From Yeosuana aquiaggeris (GTDB lineage Bacteria > Bacteroidota > Bacteroidia > Flavobacteriales > Flavobacteriaceae), in the NCBI RefSeq assembly GCF_044003965.1, contig NZ_JBAWKC010000001.1, positions 62,001-126,000 on the forward strand: a DNA stretch of 64,000 bases, read 5' to 3'. Positions within the stretch are counted from its first letter, which is position 1. Every line of letters begins with the position of its first letter. The notes beneath the pieces were generated by a model. The model ran no database searches. It was not told where the DNA came from and saw nothing but the letters and a program-made list of their open reading frames with translations. The position numbers were made by a program, and so were the translations under genes. Shown here piece by piece: positions 1 through 8,434 of this stretch.

Positions 1-84
1 TCCATCATTTTTTATTTTTTAAAAACTTGAATATACTGCCCTTAATTAGGCTATGCAAATTGTTAAAATTTTAAATAGTATGGT

Positions 85-137
85 GTTAATAATTGGTTAA
101 AATATTTCTGAAAGGCCGTTAATAATTGGTTAAAATA
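85..137. repeat. Short tandem direct repeat, two 20-bp copies
   Basis: A 20-bp AT-rich unit beginning GTTAATAATTGG occurs at 85-104 and again, identical, at 118-137, a 33-bp period. It lies just beyond the terminator hairpin of the lipoprotein gene on the minus strand. Only two copies exist in the window, so nothing supports a CRISPR or a known element. Confidence 0.6.
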
Positions 138-138
138 C

Positions 139-166
139 AAAGAGCAACACCTAAGTGTTGCTCTTT
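139..166. terminator. Intrinsic terminator hairpin
   Basis: A perfect 12-bp stem (AAAGAGCAACAC, 139-150, with GTGTTGCTCTTT, 155-166) encloses the loop CTAA. It sits 22 bp past the stop of the minus-strand DUF4382 lipoprotein gene and probably ends that transcript. Confidence 0.75.
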
Positions 167-188
167 AAAATAAGTATGTTTTTAATAA

Positions 189-1319
189 TTAATTTGCGAC
201 TAAAGTAATTGGGTCTAATACTGTTTCTGTATTTACTAAAACTACTACATCTTTTGAACCATCTTTTAAGTAGTCTTGTGAAACATATCCTGTAGCGCTT
301 ATGGTTACAATATAGGTTCCTGCCGGAATACCTTCAATAAGAAATTCTCCATTTTCATTAGAATTCATGGTTACAATAACTTCTTCAGTACTACTAACTT
401 TTACCTCAACTGTTACTTCTATATTATTAGTTACGTCTCCACTTATGGATCCTGGTTTCAATTGTAACTCTATAGGATTCGCTATAATCGTTATTTCTCC
501 TTTAGTAACAACAACATCTGTTGCGCTTCCACCAATATAATCTGATTCAGGATCTACAGGGGTTATAATCACCTCATACGTCCCTTCTGGAACTCCCCAT
601 AAAGCAAAACTTCCATTTTCATCTGTATAAGCAGAAATTATAAAATCATCGTCCGTTTCTGGCGTCCCTTTATCGTCAACCAATACCGATGCTATAGATG
701 GCACATCAACAGGTGTTACAGTTCCTTCAATAATTCCTGAACTGACTTCTGTGCTTACATAAAGAACAGGTTTTAAAATAATATTACCTGAATTTCCAGC
801 GATTACAATAGATTTTTCAACATCAAAATCTAAAATAAAATCATAGGTAAATCCTTCTTCAATAACCGTATTCACTTTAAGTTTTAATCCTGATTGCTGC
901 GCACTTGGTGTTTTGAGGTCATATTCAATATCTTCTTCAGAATTATTTTCTATAACAATCGTGTTTCCGTCTCCTAACACTAAACGCATTTGACTTAAAG
1001 TACCCGCAGGGATAGGAAATCGGTCCACAAGAACTTGACTTATTCCGCCTGTGAAATCCAATAAGTTCACTGTTGCATTTTGCACTTCAAGAGACATCCA
1101 ACCGCCTTCTCCATCACTGTCATCATCCATTTTAATCATAACATCAACAACTTCAACATTAACAGCCTTAAAATCACCGGGAGCATCGACCAATCTAACT
1201 GATATTCTAGGTGCTATCCCTTCCATTTTATTAGCGTCAGTTTCTGAATTACTACAAGAATAAAAGGATATTAAAATCAGAGTTAAAATAAAAAGGTTTA
1301 TTTTTTTGAGAGTTTTCAT
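189..1319 (-). CDS. DUF4382 lipoprotein with carboxypeptidase-regulatory-like repeats
   Basis: The 376-residue product starts with a lipoprotein signal peptide whose lipobox Cys is residue 22 (SFYSC), so it is probably anchored in an outer or inner membrane leaflet. Residues of about 37-190 match the DUF4382 pattern (ISVRLVDAPGDFKAVNVEV, then LLDF and a LPAG-like IPAGTLSQMRL). The rest carries two carboxypeptidase-regulatory-like (Ig-like) segments, at about 195-285 and 290-375, recognisable by GSFALWGVPEGTYEV and GEFLIEGIPAGTYIV. These modules are common in Bacteroidota surface proteins. No enzymatic motif is visible and the role is unknown. It is a single gene with its own terminator downstream. 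Confidence 0.8.
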   Translation of the reverse strand: MKTLKKINLFILTLILISFYSCSNSETDANKMEGIAPRISVRLVDAPGDFKAVNVEVVDVMIKMDDDSDGEGGWMSLEVQNATVNLLDFTGGISQVLVDRFPIPAGTLSQMRLVLGDGNTIVIENNSEEDIEYDLKTPSAQQSGLKLKVNTVIEEGFTYDFILDFDVEKSIVIAGNSGNIILKPVLYVSTEVSSGIIEGTVTPVDVPSIASVLVDDKGTPETDDDFIISAYTDENGSFALWGVPEGTYEVIITPVDPESDYIGGSATDVVVTKGEITIIANPIELQLKPGSISGDVTNNIEVTVEVKVSSTEEVIVTMNSNENGEFLIEGIPAGTYIVTISATGYVSQDYLKDGSKDVVVLVNTETVLDPITLVAN

Positions 1320-1603
1320 AAAAATTATGTTTTGGGTTTATTAAATTATATACGACTTATCATTGAGTTTTAGACTTCATAAAAATTATTTAATGAATAA
1401 TAAAATATCAATATGTGATTTAAACATGAAATTATTAAAACAAAAAAGCATGCAATACACTCTATTTCAATAGTTAATCATAATTAATAAGCAATAGTAA
1501 GATATTAAATTCGTTTTAAGTATTTTTATACATGAATTGCAAAAAAACATATATAACCTGCAATGGTATTCGTTTAAGTGCCATTATTACACGCTATAAA
1601 TAA

Positions 1604-2353
1604 ATGAAAAGAACCGCCCTAATAACTGGAGCAACAAGTGGCATTGGAAAGGCCACGGCCTATGAATTTGCTAAACAAGGCATTAATTTAATTTTATGTG
1701 GAAGAAGAGCAGAACGACTTCAAACTATTAAAAAAGAATTGGAGTCATTAACAAAAATTTATACTCTAAGCTTTGATGTTAGAGATAAAACTGAAATTGA
1801 AAAAGCTATAAATTCATTGCCAAACGAATTTAAAACAATAGATATATTAATTAATAATGCAGGTAACGCACATGGATTAGACCCCATACAAACAGGCAGT
1901 CTTGATGACTGGGATGCTATGATGGATATTAATGTAAAAGGTCTTTTATATGTTAGCAAAGCGATTATTCCTCAAATGACTGAAAGACAGGCGGGACACA
2001 TTATAAATATTGGCTCATCGGCAGGCAAGGAAGTATATCCAAAAGGCAATGTATATTGTGCCAGCAAACATGCCGTTTTAGCAATTACTGAAGGCATGCG
2101 AATTGACCTTAATCCGTTTGGAATTAAAGTGGGCTCTGTAAACCCTGGCTTAGTTGAAACGGAATTTTCACAAGTACGTTTTAAAGGAGATAAAATTGCA
2201 GATACTGTTTATAAAGGTTTTAAAGCATTACAAGCTCAAGATATTGCAGACATCATATCTTTTGTTATTTCTCGTCCGTATCATGTAAATATTGCTGATT
2301 TACTCGTGTTTCCTACAGCACAAGCAAACAGTACCACCGTTAAAAAAAGCTAA
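1604..2353 (+). CDS. SDR family NAD(P)-dependent oxidoreductase (YdfG-like)
   Basis: The 249-residue classical short-chain dehydrogenase has the Rossmann cofactor motif TGATSGIGKATA near its N-terminus, NNAGNAHG near residue 85, a catalytic Ser in IINIGSSAGK and the YCASK (YxxxK) active site near residue 150. The basic GRRAER after beta-strand 2 suggests NADP(H) preference. Length and motifs resemble the YdfG / serine 3-dehydrogenase branch, which oxidises 3-hydroxy acids, but the substrate cannot be fixed. It ends 42 bp before the AlbA_2 gene on the same strand, so the two may be cotranscribed. Confidence 0.85.
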   Translation: MKRTALITGATSGIGKATAYEFAKQGINLILCGRRAERLQTIKKELESLTKIYTLSFDVRDKTEIEKAINSLPNEFKTIDILINNAGNAHGLDPIQTGSLDDWDAMMDINVKGLLYVSKAIIPQMTERQAGHIINIGSSAGKEVYPKGNVYCASKHAVLAITEGMRIDLNPFGIKVGSVNPGLVETEFSQVRFKGDKIADTVYKGFKALQAQDIADIISFVISRPYHVNIADLLVFPTAQANSTTVKKS

Positions 2354-2395
2354 TAATTTAAATTCCTTTTATACCTCTTTTAGTTTGAACTGATT

Positions 2396-3529
2396 ATGAT
2401 TAATAAACGTTTGCTCATAAAACACCTGTTGGCTCATAATGATGAGAATAGTTTTTATGATAAAAAACGTAAAATTGATATTAGCCATAAAGAAGGAAAA
2501 GCGAAGTTTTTAAAACATATTTGTGCGTTGTCAAACAGCAACCCAAAAAACAATTCTTACATTGTTATTGGAGTAGATGATGAAGACAATAATATTGTTG
2601 GAGTCGATTTTTTTGATGACAGTAAAATTCAGAATCTCATTAATGCCTATCTAACTAATCCGCCAATTGTTCAATACGAAAATATTCCTTTTCCTCATTT
2701 ACCAGATGATAAGGTGGTTGGATTGGTGACCATAAGGTCTCTTGAAAAAATAACATCGCTCAGAAAAAATATTTGGAAGTATTACGGTGGCTCTGTTTTT
2801 TTTAGAGATGGCAGCATGAGTATGCCAAAAGTATTTGATGTTGAAATAAAAGATGTTAATTCAAAAATGGTTGAGGCCATTGAGAATAATGCTCAAAACA
2901 ACATTGAACATACCTTAAATGGTGTTTTTGATTTTTTGAACAAAAGAAAAGATTACAATCCTCAATATAAAGTGTTCAAAGAATATTTTGTGGTTTGTTG
3001 GTCTGGACAAAAAAAAATGGTGAAGGATGAAGAATTTTTCTCTAGAGTTGACATAGAACTCGTTAACGAGCAAGTACGTTTATTTTTTTCAGTTCTAGAT
3101 GAGGTTTCTATCAGTTTTGATGACAGCCATTTTAAAATTATTGAGTATGTTAATCTTGGTTTGCAAAACAATAATAAATATTATCAGTTAGAAGAAACCA
3201 TCATAAAATTTGAAAATAATGCCAACTATTCGATTGAAACTACGTTATTATTTGAGCCGCCACAATTTGACAAAAAAACATTACATCATATTTACAACAG
3301 TAATAACACCATTTTAGAAAAACTTAAAAAAGGATTAACACTTACAAAAATTGAAAAATTAGATTTAAAAAATTTACCGGCAACTTACCTGATTTGTTAT
3401 TTGAATTTATTCCATGAAGCCATCGATAAACTCAATGAAGCAAGGCCTTTTCTAAAAGAATACAGCGAAGACATTTATAATTCATATAAAGAGTCCCTAA
3501 GGATCTTAAGAAAAGTAAAATATAGTTAA
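2396..3529 (+). CDS. AlbA_2 (Schlafen-like) domain putative ATP-binding protein
   Basis: The 377-residue protein has an N-terminal AlbA_2 / divergent AAA-4 type domain at about residues 15-140: an acidic entry (NDENSFYDKKR), GKAKFLKHICALSNS, then YIVIGVDDEDNNIVGV, typical of this family. The C-terminal half, from about 150 to 377, is helical with no motif I recognise. Family members are annotated as putative DNA-binding or transcriptional regulators, and Schlafen-type relatives cleave RNA; neither role can be shown here. It follows the SDR gene closely and precedes a terminator-like hairpin. Confidence 0.75.
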   Translation: MINKRLLIKHLLAHNDENSFYDKKRKIDISHKEGKAKFLKHICALSNSNPKNNSYIVIGVDDEDNNIVGVDFFDDSKIQNLINAYLTNPPIVQYENIPFPHLPDDKVVGLVTIRSLEKITSLRKNIWKYYGGSVFFRDGSMSMPKVFDVEIKDVNSKMVEAIENNAQNNIEHTLNGVFDFLNKRKDYNPQYKVFKEYFVVCWSGQKKMVKDEEFFSRVDIELVNEQVRLFFSVLDEVSISFDDSHFKIIEYVNLGLQNNNKYYQLEETIIKFENNANYSIETTLLFEPPQFDKKTLHHIYNSNNTILEKLKKGLTLTKIEKLDLKNLPATYLICYLNLFHEAIDKLNEARPFLKEYSEDIYNSYKESLRILRKVKYS

Positions 3530-3591
3530 TGTACACAGTTAAATTTAACCTTTACTTAACCTTGAAATAGCATTACAACATAAAATATTTA

Positions 3592-3673
3592 TATTTTTGT
3601 ATTGCTATTAATCAATTATATTCTGAACCTTGTCTCTCCCGAAAAAAACCGGCATTGAGGCAAGGTTTTTTCC
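3592..3673 (+). ncRNA. Possible small transcript ending in a terminator hairpin
   Basis: A perfect Bacteroidota -7 element TATTTTTG at 3592-3599 lies just upstream of an 11-bp stem (AACCTTGTCTC, 3626-3636, with GAGGCAAGGTT, 3657-3667; one G-U pair) followed by a T run. No open reading frame sits between. This could be a short RNA of about 65 nt, or simply the terminator of the AlbA_2 gene with a fortuitous -7 match; no -33 TTTG at normal spacing is seen. Confidence 0.3.
3626..3672 (+). terminator. Terminator between AlbA_2 gene and aldehyde dehydrogenase gene
   Basis: The 11-bp stem with one wobble pair has a 20-nt loop and is followed by TTTTTTCC on the plus strand. It is placed between two convergent genes and would mainly serve the plus-strand AlbA_2 transcript. 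Confidence 0.55.
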
Positions 3674-3682
3674 TATATAATT

Positions 3683-5236
3683 TTATAAATCAAATTTTAT
3701 ACCTTGAGCTAATGGCAAACTGGTAGTATAGTTAATGGTATTTGTTTGTCTTCTCATATAAACTTTCCAGGCATCACTTCCAGACTCACGTCCTCCACCT
3801 GTTTCCTTTTCACCTCCAAAAGCGCCTCCAATTTCAGCTCCCGATGTTCCAATATTAACATTGGCAATTCCGCAATCAGAACCTTCAACAGATAAGAATC
3901 GCTCTGCTTCACGTAAATTGTTTGTCATAATAGCAGAAGATAATCCTTGAGCTACATTATTTTGAATATGTATGGCGTCTTCCACATTACCATTATATTT
4001 TAACAAGTATAATACTGGTGCGAATGTTTCGTGCTGAACAATCTTAAAATCTGGTTTTGCTTCAGCAATGGCCGGTTTCACATAACATCCACTTTCGTAA
4101 CCTTTACCTGTTAGCACTCCTCCTTCAACCGCTATTTTTCCGCCTTCTTCAACTACTTTTGATAAAGCATTCTGATACATTTTTACGGCATCTTTGTCAA
4201 TTAATGGCCCTACATGATTGTTTTCGTCAAGCGGGTTTCCTATTCTCAATTGTTTATATGCGTCAACAATTGCTCGCTTTACGTTATCATAAATAGATTC
4301 GTGAATAATTAAACGGCGTGTTGAAGTACAACGTTGTCCGGCAGTGCCTACTGCGCCAAAAACAGCTCCAATCACGGTCATTTTAATGTCAGCATCTGGT
4401 GTTACTATAATAGCATTATTCCCTCCTAATTCTAATAAAGATCTTCCTAAACGCCCCGCCACTTCTTGCGCAACAATTTTACCCATTCTAGTTGAGCCCG
4501 TAGCAGAAATTAATGGTACTCGAGCATCTTTTGTCATTAATTCACCAACTTTATAATCTCCATTAATTAAACAAGAGATGCCTTCAGGCAAATTATTTGC
4601 TTTAAAAACTTCAGCTGCAATATTTTGACAAGCAATCCCACATAAGGGTACTTTTTCACTAGGTTTCCAAACACAAACATCGCCGCAAATCCAAGCTAAG
4701 GCAGTATTCCAAGACCAAACAGCAACCGGAAAATTAAACGCCGAAATAATTCCCACAACTCCTAGGGAATGATATTGTTCATACATTCTGTGACCCGGTC
4801 TTTCGCTATGCATGGTTAATCCATGAAGCTGACGCGATAATCCTACCGCAAAATCACAGATGTCAATCATTTCTTGTACTTCTCCTAATCCTTCTTGAAG
4901 ACTCTTACCCATTTCATAGGAAACGAGTTTGCCCAGTGCTTGTTTTTTCTCTCTAAGTTTATCTCCAAATTGACGCACAATCTCGCCTCGCTGAGGTGCT
5001 GGTTTAGTTCTCCAGATTTTAAAAGCAGAAGTTGCTGTCTCCATTACTTTTTCATAATCTGCATTGGTGGTTGTTTTTACTTTTCCAATTAATTGTCCAT
5101 CAACCGGCGAATAACTTTCAAGGATTTCTCCGCTAGAAAAATTATTTGCCCCCGTTGAAGTTCCATTATTTATGTCTTGAACGCCTAATTGTTTTAAGGC
5201 CTCTTTTATTCCGAAATCAGCAGCAATTGCGCCCAT
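3683..5236 (-). CDS. Aldehyde dehydrogenase, ALDH7 type (piperidine-6-carboxylate / aminoadipate semialdehyde)
   Basis: The 517-residue NAD(P)+-dependent aldehyde dehydrogenase shows the oxyanion-hole region ISAFNFPVAVWSWN, cofactor motif SATGSTRMGK, general-base Glu in LLELGGNNA and nucleophile Cys in TAGQRCTSTRR. The ALDH7-like features are the N-terminal extension, NFPVAVW and the C-terminal GGEKETGGGRESGSDAWK stretch. The ALDH7 branch oxidises alpha-aminoadipic semialdehyde in lysine degradation, which is a reasonable but unproven role here. The gene stands alone, convergent with the AlbA_2 gene and divergent from the small ABM-family gene. Confidence 0.85.
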   Translation of the reverse strand: MGAIAADFGIKEALKQLGVQDINNGTSTGANNFSSGEILESYSPVDGQLIGKVKTTTNADYEKVMETATSAFKIWRTKPAPQRGEIVRQFGDKLREKKQALGKLVSYEMGKSLQEGLGEVQEMIDICDFAVGLSRQLHGLTMHSERPGHRMYEQYHSLGVVGIISAFNFPVAVWSWNTALAWICGDVCVWKPSEKVPLCGIACQNIAAEVFKANNLPEGISCLINGDYKVGELMTKDARVPLISATGSTRMGKIVAQEVAGRLGRSLLELGGNNAIIVTPDADIKMTVIGAVFGAVGTAGQRCTSTRRLIIHESIYDNVKRAIVDAYKQLRIGNPLDENNHVGPLIDKDAVKMYQNALSKVVEEGGKIAVEGGVLTGKGYESGCYVKPAIAEAKPDFKIVQHETFAPVLYLLKYNGNVEDAIHIQNNVAQGLSSAIMTNNLREAERFLSVEGSDCGIANVNIGTSGAEIGGAFGGEKETGGGRESGSDAWKVYMRRQTNTINYTTSLPLAQGIKFDL

Positions 5237-5381
5237 ATTGTCTTTGTTTTTACGAATTATCCAATTTTGAAGTAAAGGTACTAATAAAAAGCCGTTTAAA
5301 ACCCAGCCTTTTTCCTAAAAAATGTAACTTTAAAATGCAAAATTAAAATCTAAAAATGACTGAAAAAAAACTTATTATGCA

Positions 5382-5663
5382 GTGATTTTTACATCAAAGC
5401 AAACCTTAAACACTAATGGATACCATGATATGGCAAGCTATATGGAAACACTTGCCAAAAAACAAAAAAGGTTTATAAGTATGGATAGTGCAAGAAACAA
5501 TATCGGTATTACCGTAAGTTATTGGGAAACTTTAGAGGATATTAAAAACTGGAAACATCAAAGTGATCATTTAAAGGCTCAAGAAAAAGGCAAAAATGAT
5601 TGGTACAGTTGGTTTCATGTTAGGATTTGTAAAGTGGTGCATGAATATGACTTTGGAATATAA
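5382..5663 (+). CDS. Antibiotic biosynthesis monooxygenase (ABM) domain protein, possibly frameshifted at its start
   Basis: From a GTG at 5382 the frame gives 93 residues: MIFTSKQ, NGYHDMASYMETLA, ISMDSARNNIGITVSYW and WYSWFHVRICKV, the pattern of small ABM-fold proteins (dimeric ferredoxin-like heme-degrading or quinol monooxygenase relatives). The same frame extends upstream as KKTYYA to a stop at 5361. A good ATG exists at 5356 (MTEKK) but in another frame; the two are separated only by a run of eight A at 5363-5370. Nine A would give an intact protein starting MTEKKTYYAVIFTSK. So it is either a true GTG start, a frameshift mutation, or a sequencing indel. Confidence 0.65.
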   Translation: MIFTSKQTLNTNGYHDMASYMETLAKKQKRFISMDSARNNIGITVSYWETLEDIKNWKHQSDHLKAQEKGKNDWYSWFHVRICKVVHEYDFGI

Positions 5664-5780
5664 CAAGTTAAAAACTAAAATAATTTTTTCTCTTAGAAAC
5701 AAATAAAACGCAACTCATTATCAAAACCGACATCTTAAGACAAATAATTGCAGTGGTTAAATGATTAATATACTTAAATA

Positions 5781-6692
5781 CTATTGCCTTTTAACAACTG
5801 TTTTCAACATACTATGGTCTGATTTTGAACTAAATACTTTTTCTGTTTTTAAAATATGTAAATCCCTTGAAACCCAAATATAATCGAGACACAATAATGG
5901 TAAATTATAAAACCAGGTTTCCTTAAATCCATTTCCTTTTTTAGAAAATGCGTGATTAAAATCCTTTTTTAATTCTTTTAAATAGATAGATTCATAAGGT
6001 GTATTAAAATCTCCCAGAACAATGGTATTATTCTTTTCCTTGATTGATTTATTGATGTATCTTAATCCCCATTCTCGAGGGACATCAGTGCTTCCTGCAG
6101 CATCAACTGCATAAAAATTGATGCCAGCTGTTTTAAAATTAATAACTGAAGTGTTAAATTTTGAAGTGTTTTCCCTTTCAATAACTAATGGTGTTTTTGA
6201 AAAGATAAGCATTTCTTGATCTGATCTATAAAAATAATATTCAGGATATCTTATTTTTAATTCCCCTATATCTTTATTTCTGTACTCCGCCAATACCATA
6301 ACATCTGGAATATCTTCCACTTCATTAAAAGCCGTTTCAAAAGTATTGAGTCTAGCAGTATTCCAAAACACAACTTCTAAATCATTTTCTAAAATATCAT
6401 CTTGAATATGTAATTTAAAACTTCTTCCTAACCAAACCAATAACAATAATGCAGCTATTATTAAATTATATCGCCTCCACTTTTTTGTGAGAACAATTGA
6501 CAGCATTAATACAATAAAAATAATAACAGGTAAAGGCAGGGCATAAAAAAACAATGAAGACCAAAAAGTGCGTTCTTTTATAACAAAGTGAACTGCTAAT
6601 AGACCTAAAATTGTTACGACATCAATAAGTTGTAACATCATTCTGAAAACCATCAGTACTATCTTAAAGAAAACCCTTTTGCTGCCCACCAT
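5781..6692 (-). CDS. Endonuclease/exonuclease/phosphatase family membrane protein
   Basis: The 303-residue product has three hydrophobic segments in the first 100 residues, then an EEP-fold domain at about 105-300 with NTARLN, LAEYRN (metal-ligand Glu), VLGDFNTPYES, CLDYIWVS and the terminal SDHSML. This layout (membrane anchor plus external EEP domain) is common in Bacteroidota and the substrate (nucleic acid, phosphoester or lipid) is unknown. The listed start overlaps the upstream lipoprotein gene by 34 bp; the Met at 6653 (MVFRMML) would remove the overlap. It is last in a minus-strand cluster of four genes. Confidence 0.8.
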   Translation of the reverse strand: MVGSKRVFFKIVLMVFRMMLQLIDVVTILGLLAVHFVIKERTFWSSLFFYALPLPVIIFIVLMLSIVLTKKWRRYNLIIAALLLLVWLGRSFKLHIQDDILENDLEVVFWNTARLNTFETAFNEVEDIPDVMVLAEYRNKDIGELKIRYPEYYFYRSDQEMLIFSKTPLVIERENTSKFNTSVINFKTAGINFYAVDAAGSTDVPREWGLRYINKSIKEKNNTIVLGDFNTPYESIYLKELKKDFNHAFSKKGNGFKETWFYNLPLLCLDYIWVSRDLHILKTEKVFSSKSDHSMLKTVVKRQ

Positions 6693-7237
6693 GGATGTAT
6701 TTCAATAATTAATCTGCCTGCTTTTACCATGGGGTCTAAATTAGCCAAACTATCCGCCATATATAAAGTTGGCACATTATAAATAGAAATGCCTCTAATT
6801 TCACCATTGTCACCAAATGGTCCAGAAATATCCGCGTATCCCAACTCATACATCTTACTTAAATGCGCCAAATGTAATGATTGAAGACTATCTGCTTCTT
6901 TTTTTGTTTGTGAACGTGTCGGCCCACTTTTTAAAAAGGCTATAAAATATTGTTGCATTAAAATAGTGTCCTTTGATTTTACATCAACATAATCAAAGGT
7001 TTGAAACCCTTTTTGGATGAGTTCTTGTTTTATTTGTTTAATAGTTTTTTGATTTGTGACTGTTAAGATCGAATCCTTTTTCTGTTCACTTTTAAATTCT
7101 AAAATGGCATTCGCAGAACTGTCTATACTCTGAATTTTTAAAGTGTCCTCTGTGTTTATCTCTGAATTAGATTTAACAACCTTTCGGCAAGATGTTAAGT
7201 TGAGTAAAATAATACCAATTATAAAAAATAGTCTCAT
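6659..7237 (-). CDS. YCII-related domain lipoprotein
   Basis: The 192-residue product has a lipoprotein signal peptide with lipobox Cys 17 (LNLTSC), a polar linker rich in Ser, Lys and Glu, and a C-terminal YCII-like alpha/beta domain at about 95-190: QQYFIAFLKSGPTRSQ, LHLAHLSKMYELGYADISGPF, IYNVPTLYMADSLANLDPMV and EIHPWWAA. Family members are small proteins with a conserved His-Asp pair and mostly unknown activity; an exported lipidated version is less usual. It lies between the CYTH and EEP genes. Confidence 0.75.
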   Translation of the reverse strand: MRLFFIIGIILLNLTSCRKVVKSNSEINTEDTLKIQSIDSSANAILEFKSEQKKDSILTVTNQKTIKQIKQELIQKGFQTFDYVDVKSKDTILMQQYFIAFLKSGPTRSQTKKEADSLQSLHLAHLSKMYELGYADISGPFGDNGEIRGISIYNVPTLYMADSLANLDPMVKAGRLIIEIHPWWAAKGFSLR

Positions 7238-7256
7238 GCTTTAAATTTTATTTAAT

Positions 7257-7733
7257 CTATAAATGATGCCAGGTGCTAAATGGTTTTAAACTTAATTGAG
7301 AATTATAATATTTAATGTTTCCTGTTACTTCTTCACCTATCCAATGAGGTTTATTAAATTTCTCGTTCACTTTTTTTAATTCAACTTCTGCTATTATTAA
7401 GCCTTCGTTATCACCATGAAAAACATCTACCTCAAAAACATGTTGGTTAAACTCAACGTCATATCGTGTTTTTTCGATTCTTCCGGGTTCACAAAGTTTT
7501 AATAATGCTTTAGCGTCCTCTTTTGAAATTTCCTTTTCCCATTCAAATCGAGATAATCCATTGTCAGAAGAAAGCCCTTTTACTGTTATAAATCCTTGAT
7601 TGCCACTTAATCTAACTCTCACTGTTCGGTCTTTATGAGTGTTTAAAAATCCCTGCTCTATTCTGATGGTTTTAAAAGCTTCATTTTTAAAATCTTGAGA
7701 GGTTACTAAAAACTTGCGTTCTATTTCAATCAT
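7257..7733 (-). CDS. CYTH domain protein (inorganic triphosphatase-like)
   Basis: The 158-residue protein begins with the diagnostic EIERKFLV (ExExK) motif of the CYTH/triphosphate tunnel metalloenzyme family. The alternating charged strands (RTVRVRLSG, GFITVKG, FEWEKEI, EKTRYDVEF, VFEVDVF, LIIAEVELK) form the tunnel that binds a triphosphate substrate with divalent metal. Bacterial single-domain members are mostly tripolyphosphatases. Its start overlaps the stop of the oxidoreductase gene by 4 bp (ATGA), indicating translational coupling. Confidence 0.88.
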   Translation of the reverse strand: MIEIERKFLVTSQDFKNEAFKTIRIEQGFLNTHKDRTVRVRLSGNQGFITVKGLSSDNGLSRFEWEKEISKEDAKALLKLCEPGRIEKTRYDVEFNQHVFEVDVFHGDNEGLIIAEVELKKVNEKFNKPHWIGEEVTGNIKYYNSQLSLKPFSTWHHL

Positions 7734-8392
7734 ACACTATCAGCAATTTGTTGAATTTCATTTGAAGGGATTCTACCAGATTTGTATTCATTATTGGCAA
7801 GCCATATCATGGCGTTTACAATAGTTTTAGGATGTATAGATCGGTATTTTTTTAAATTTCCTATTAAAAACGGATTTAAAACACTCATAAATAATTTAGC
7901 GGTTTTTTCTCCTAATCGTTTTTCGTTTCTTGAGCCTCCAATTAATGAAGGTTGAAGAATATAGATGTTTTTAATTTTATTCCTCAAAACTTCTTCTTCC
8001 ATTCTTCCTTTGGTTCTATTATAAAATATTTTGCTCTTTTTATTGGCTCCTAATGCTGAAATGACCACGAAGGTTTGTATTCCCATTTTTCCACAAAGGC
8101 CAGCCAAAGTAGCAGGAATTTCATAATCAATCTTAAGATACTGTTCCTCATTAGGTGTTTTAGCCTTGGTTGTGCCAATACAGCAAAAAACCTCATCAGC
8201 AATGAATAAATGTTGCTGTTTTTCAAGTTCAAATAAATCTACCAGATGCTCTTCAATTTTTGGATGCTTGATATTGCATGATTTTCTGCTAATTAGTTTG
8301 ATTTTTTGGTATCTCTTATCTTCTAAAAGACCTTGTAATAATAAACCTCCTGTAAGGCCTGTTGCTCCAATAATAATTGCTGTTTTTGCCAT
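7730..8392 (-). CDS. Atypical SDR / NAD(P)H-binding Rossmann protein
   Basis: The 220-residue protein has the cofactor motif GATGLTGGLLLQGL close to the N-terminus, then EVFCCIGTTKAKTP and YNRTKGRMEEEV. This matches the HTATIP2/Oxr1-like atypical SDR group, often annotated NAD(P)H-binding or NAD-dependent epimerase-like. The YxxxK motif is seen as YNRTK. Substrate unknown. It is the first gene of the four-gene minus cluster and is divergent from dinB with about 40 bp between. Confidence 0.78.
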   Translation of the reverse strand: MAKTAIIIGATGLTGGLLLQGLLEDKRYQKIKLISRKSCNIKHPKIEEHLVDLFELEKQQHLFIADEVFCCIGTTKAKTPNEEQYLKIDYEIPATLAGLCGKMGIQTFVVISALGANKKSKIFYNRTKGRMEEEVLRNKIKNIYILQPSLIGGSRNEKRLGEKTAKLFMSVLNPFLIGNLKKYRSIHPKTIVNAMIWLANNEYKSGRIPSNEIQQIADSV

Positions 8393-8434
8393 GGCATTGA
8401 ATTCTCTTTGATAAAGATATTATATTTTTACAAG

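Noticed and set aside
85..137. Direct repeat with 33-bp period as a CRISPR
   Set aside because: Only two copies with a 13-bp gap, no cas genes and no spacer-sized interval.
2396..3529. AlbA_2 protein as part of an antiphage system
   Set aside because: No partner genes of a known defence system are next to it; the neighbours are ordinary metabolic genes.
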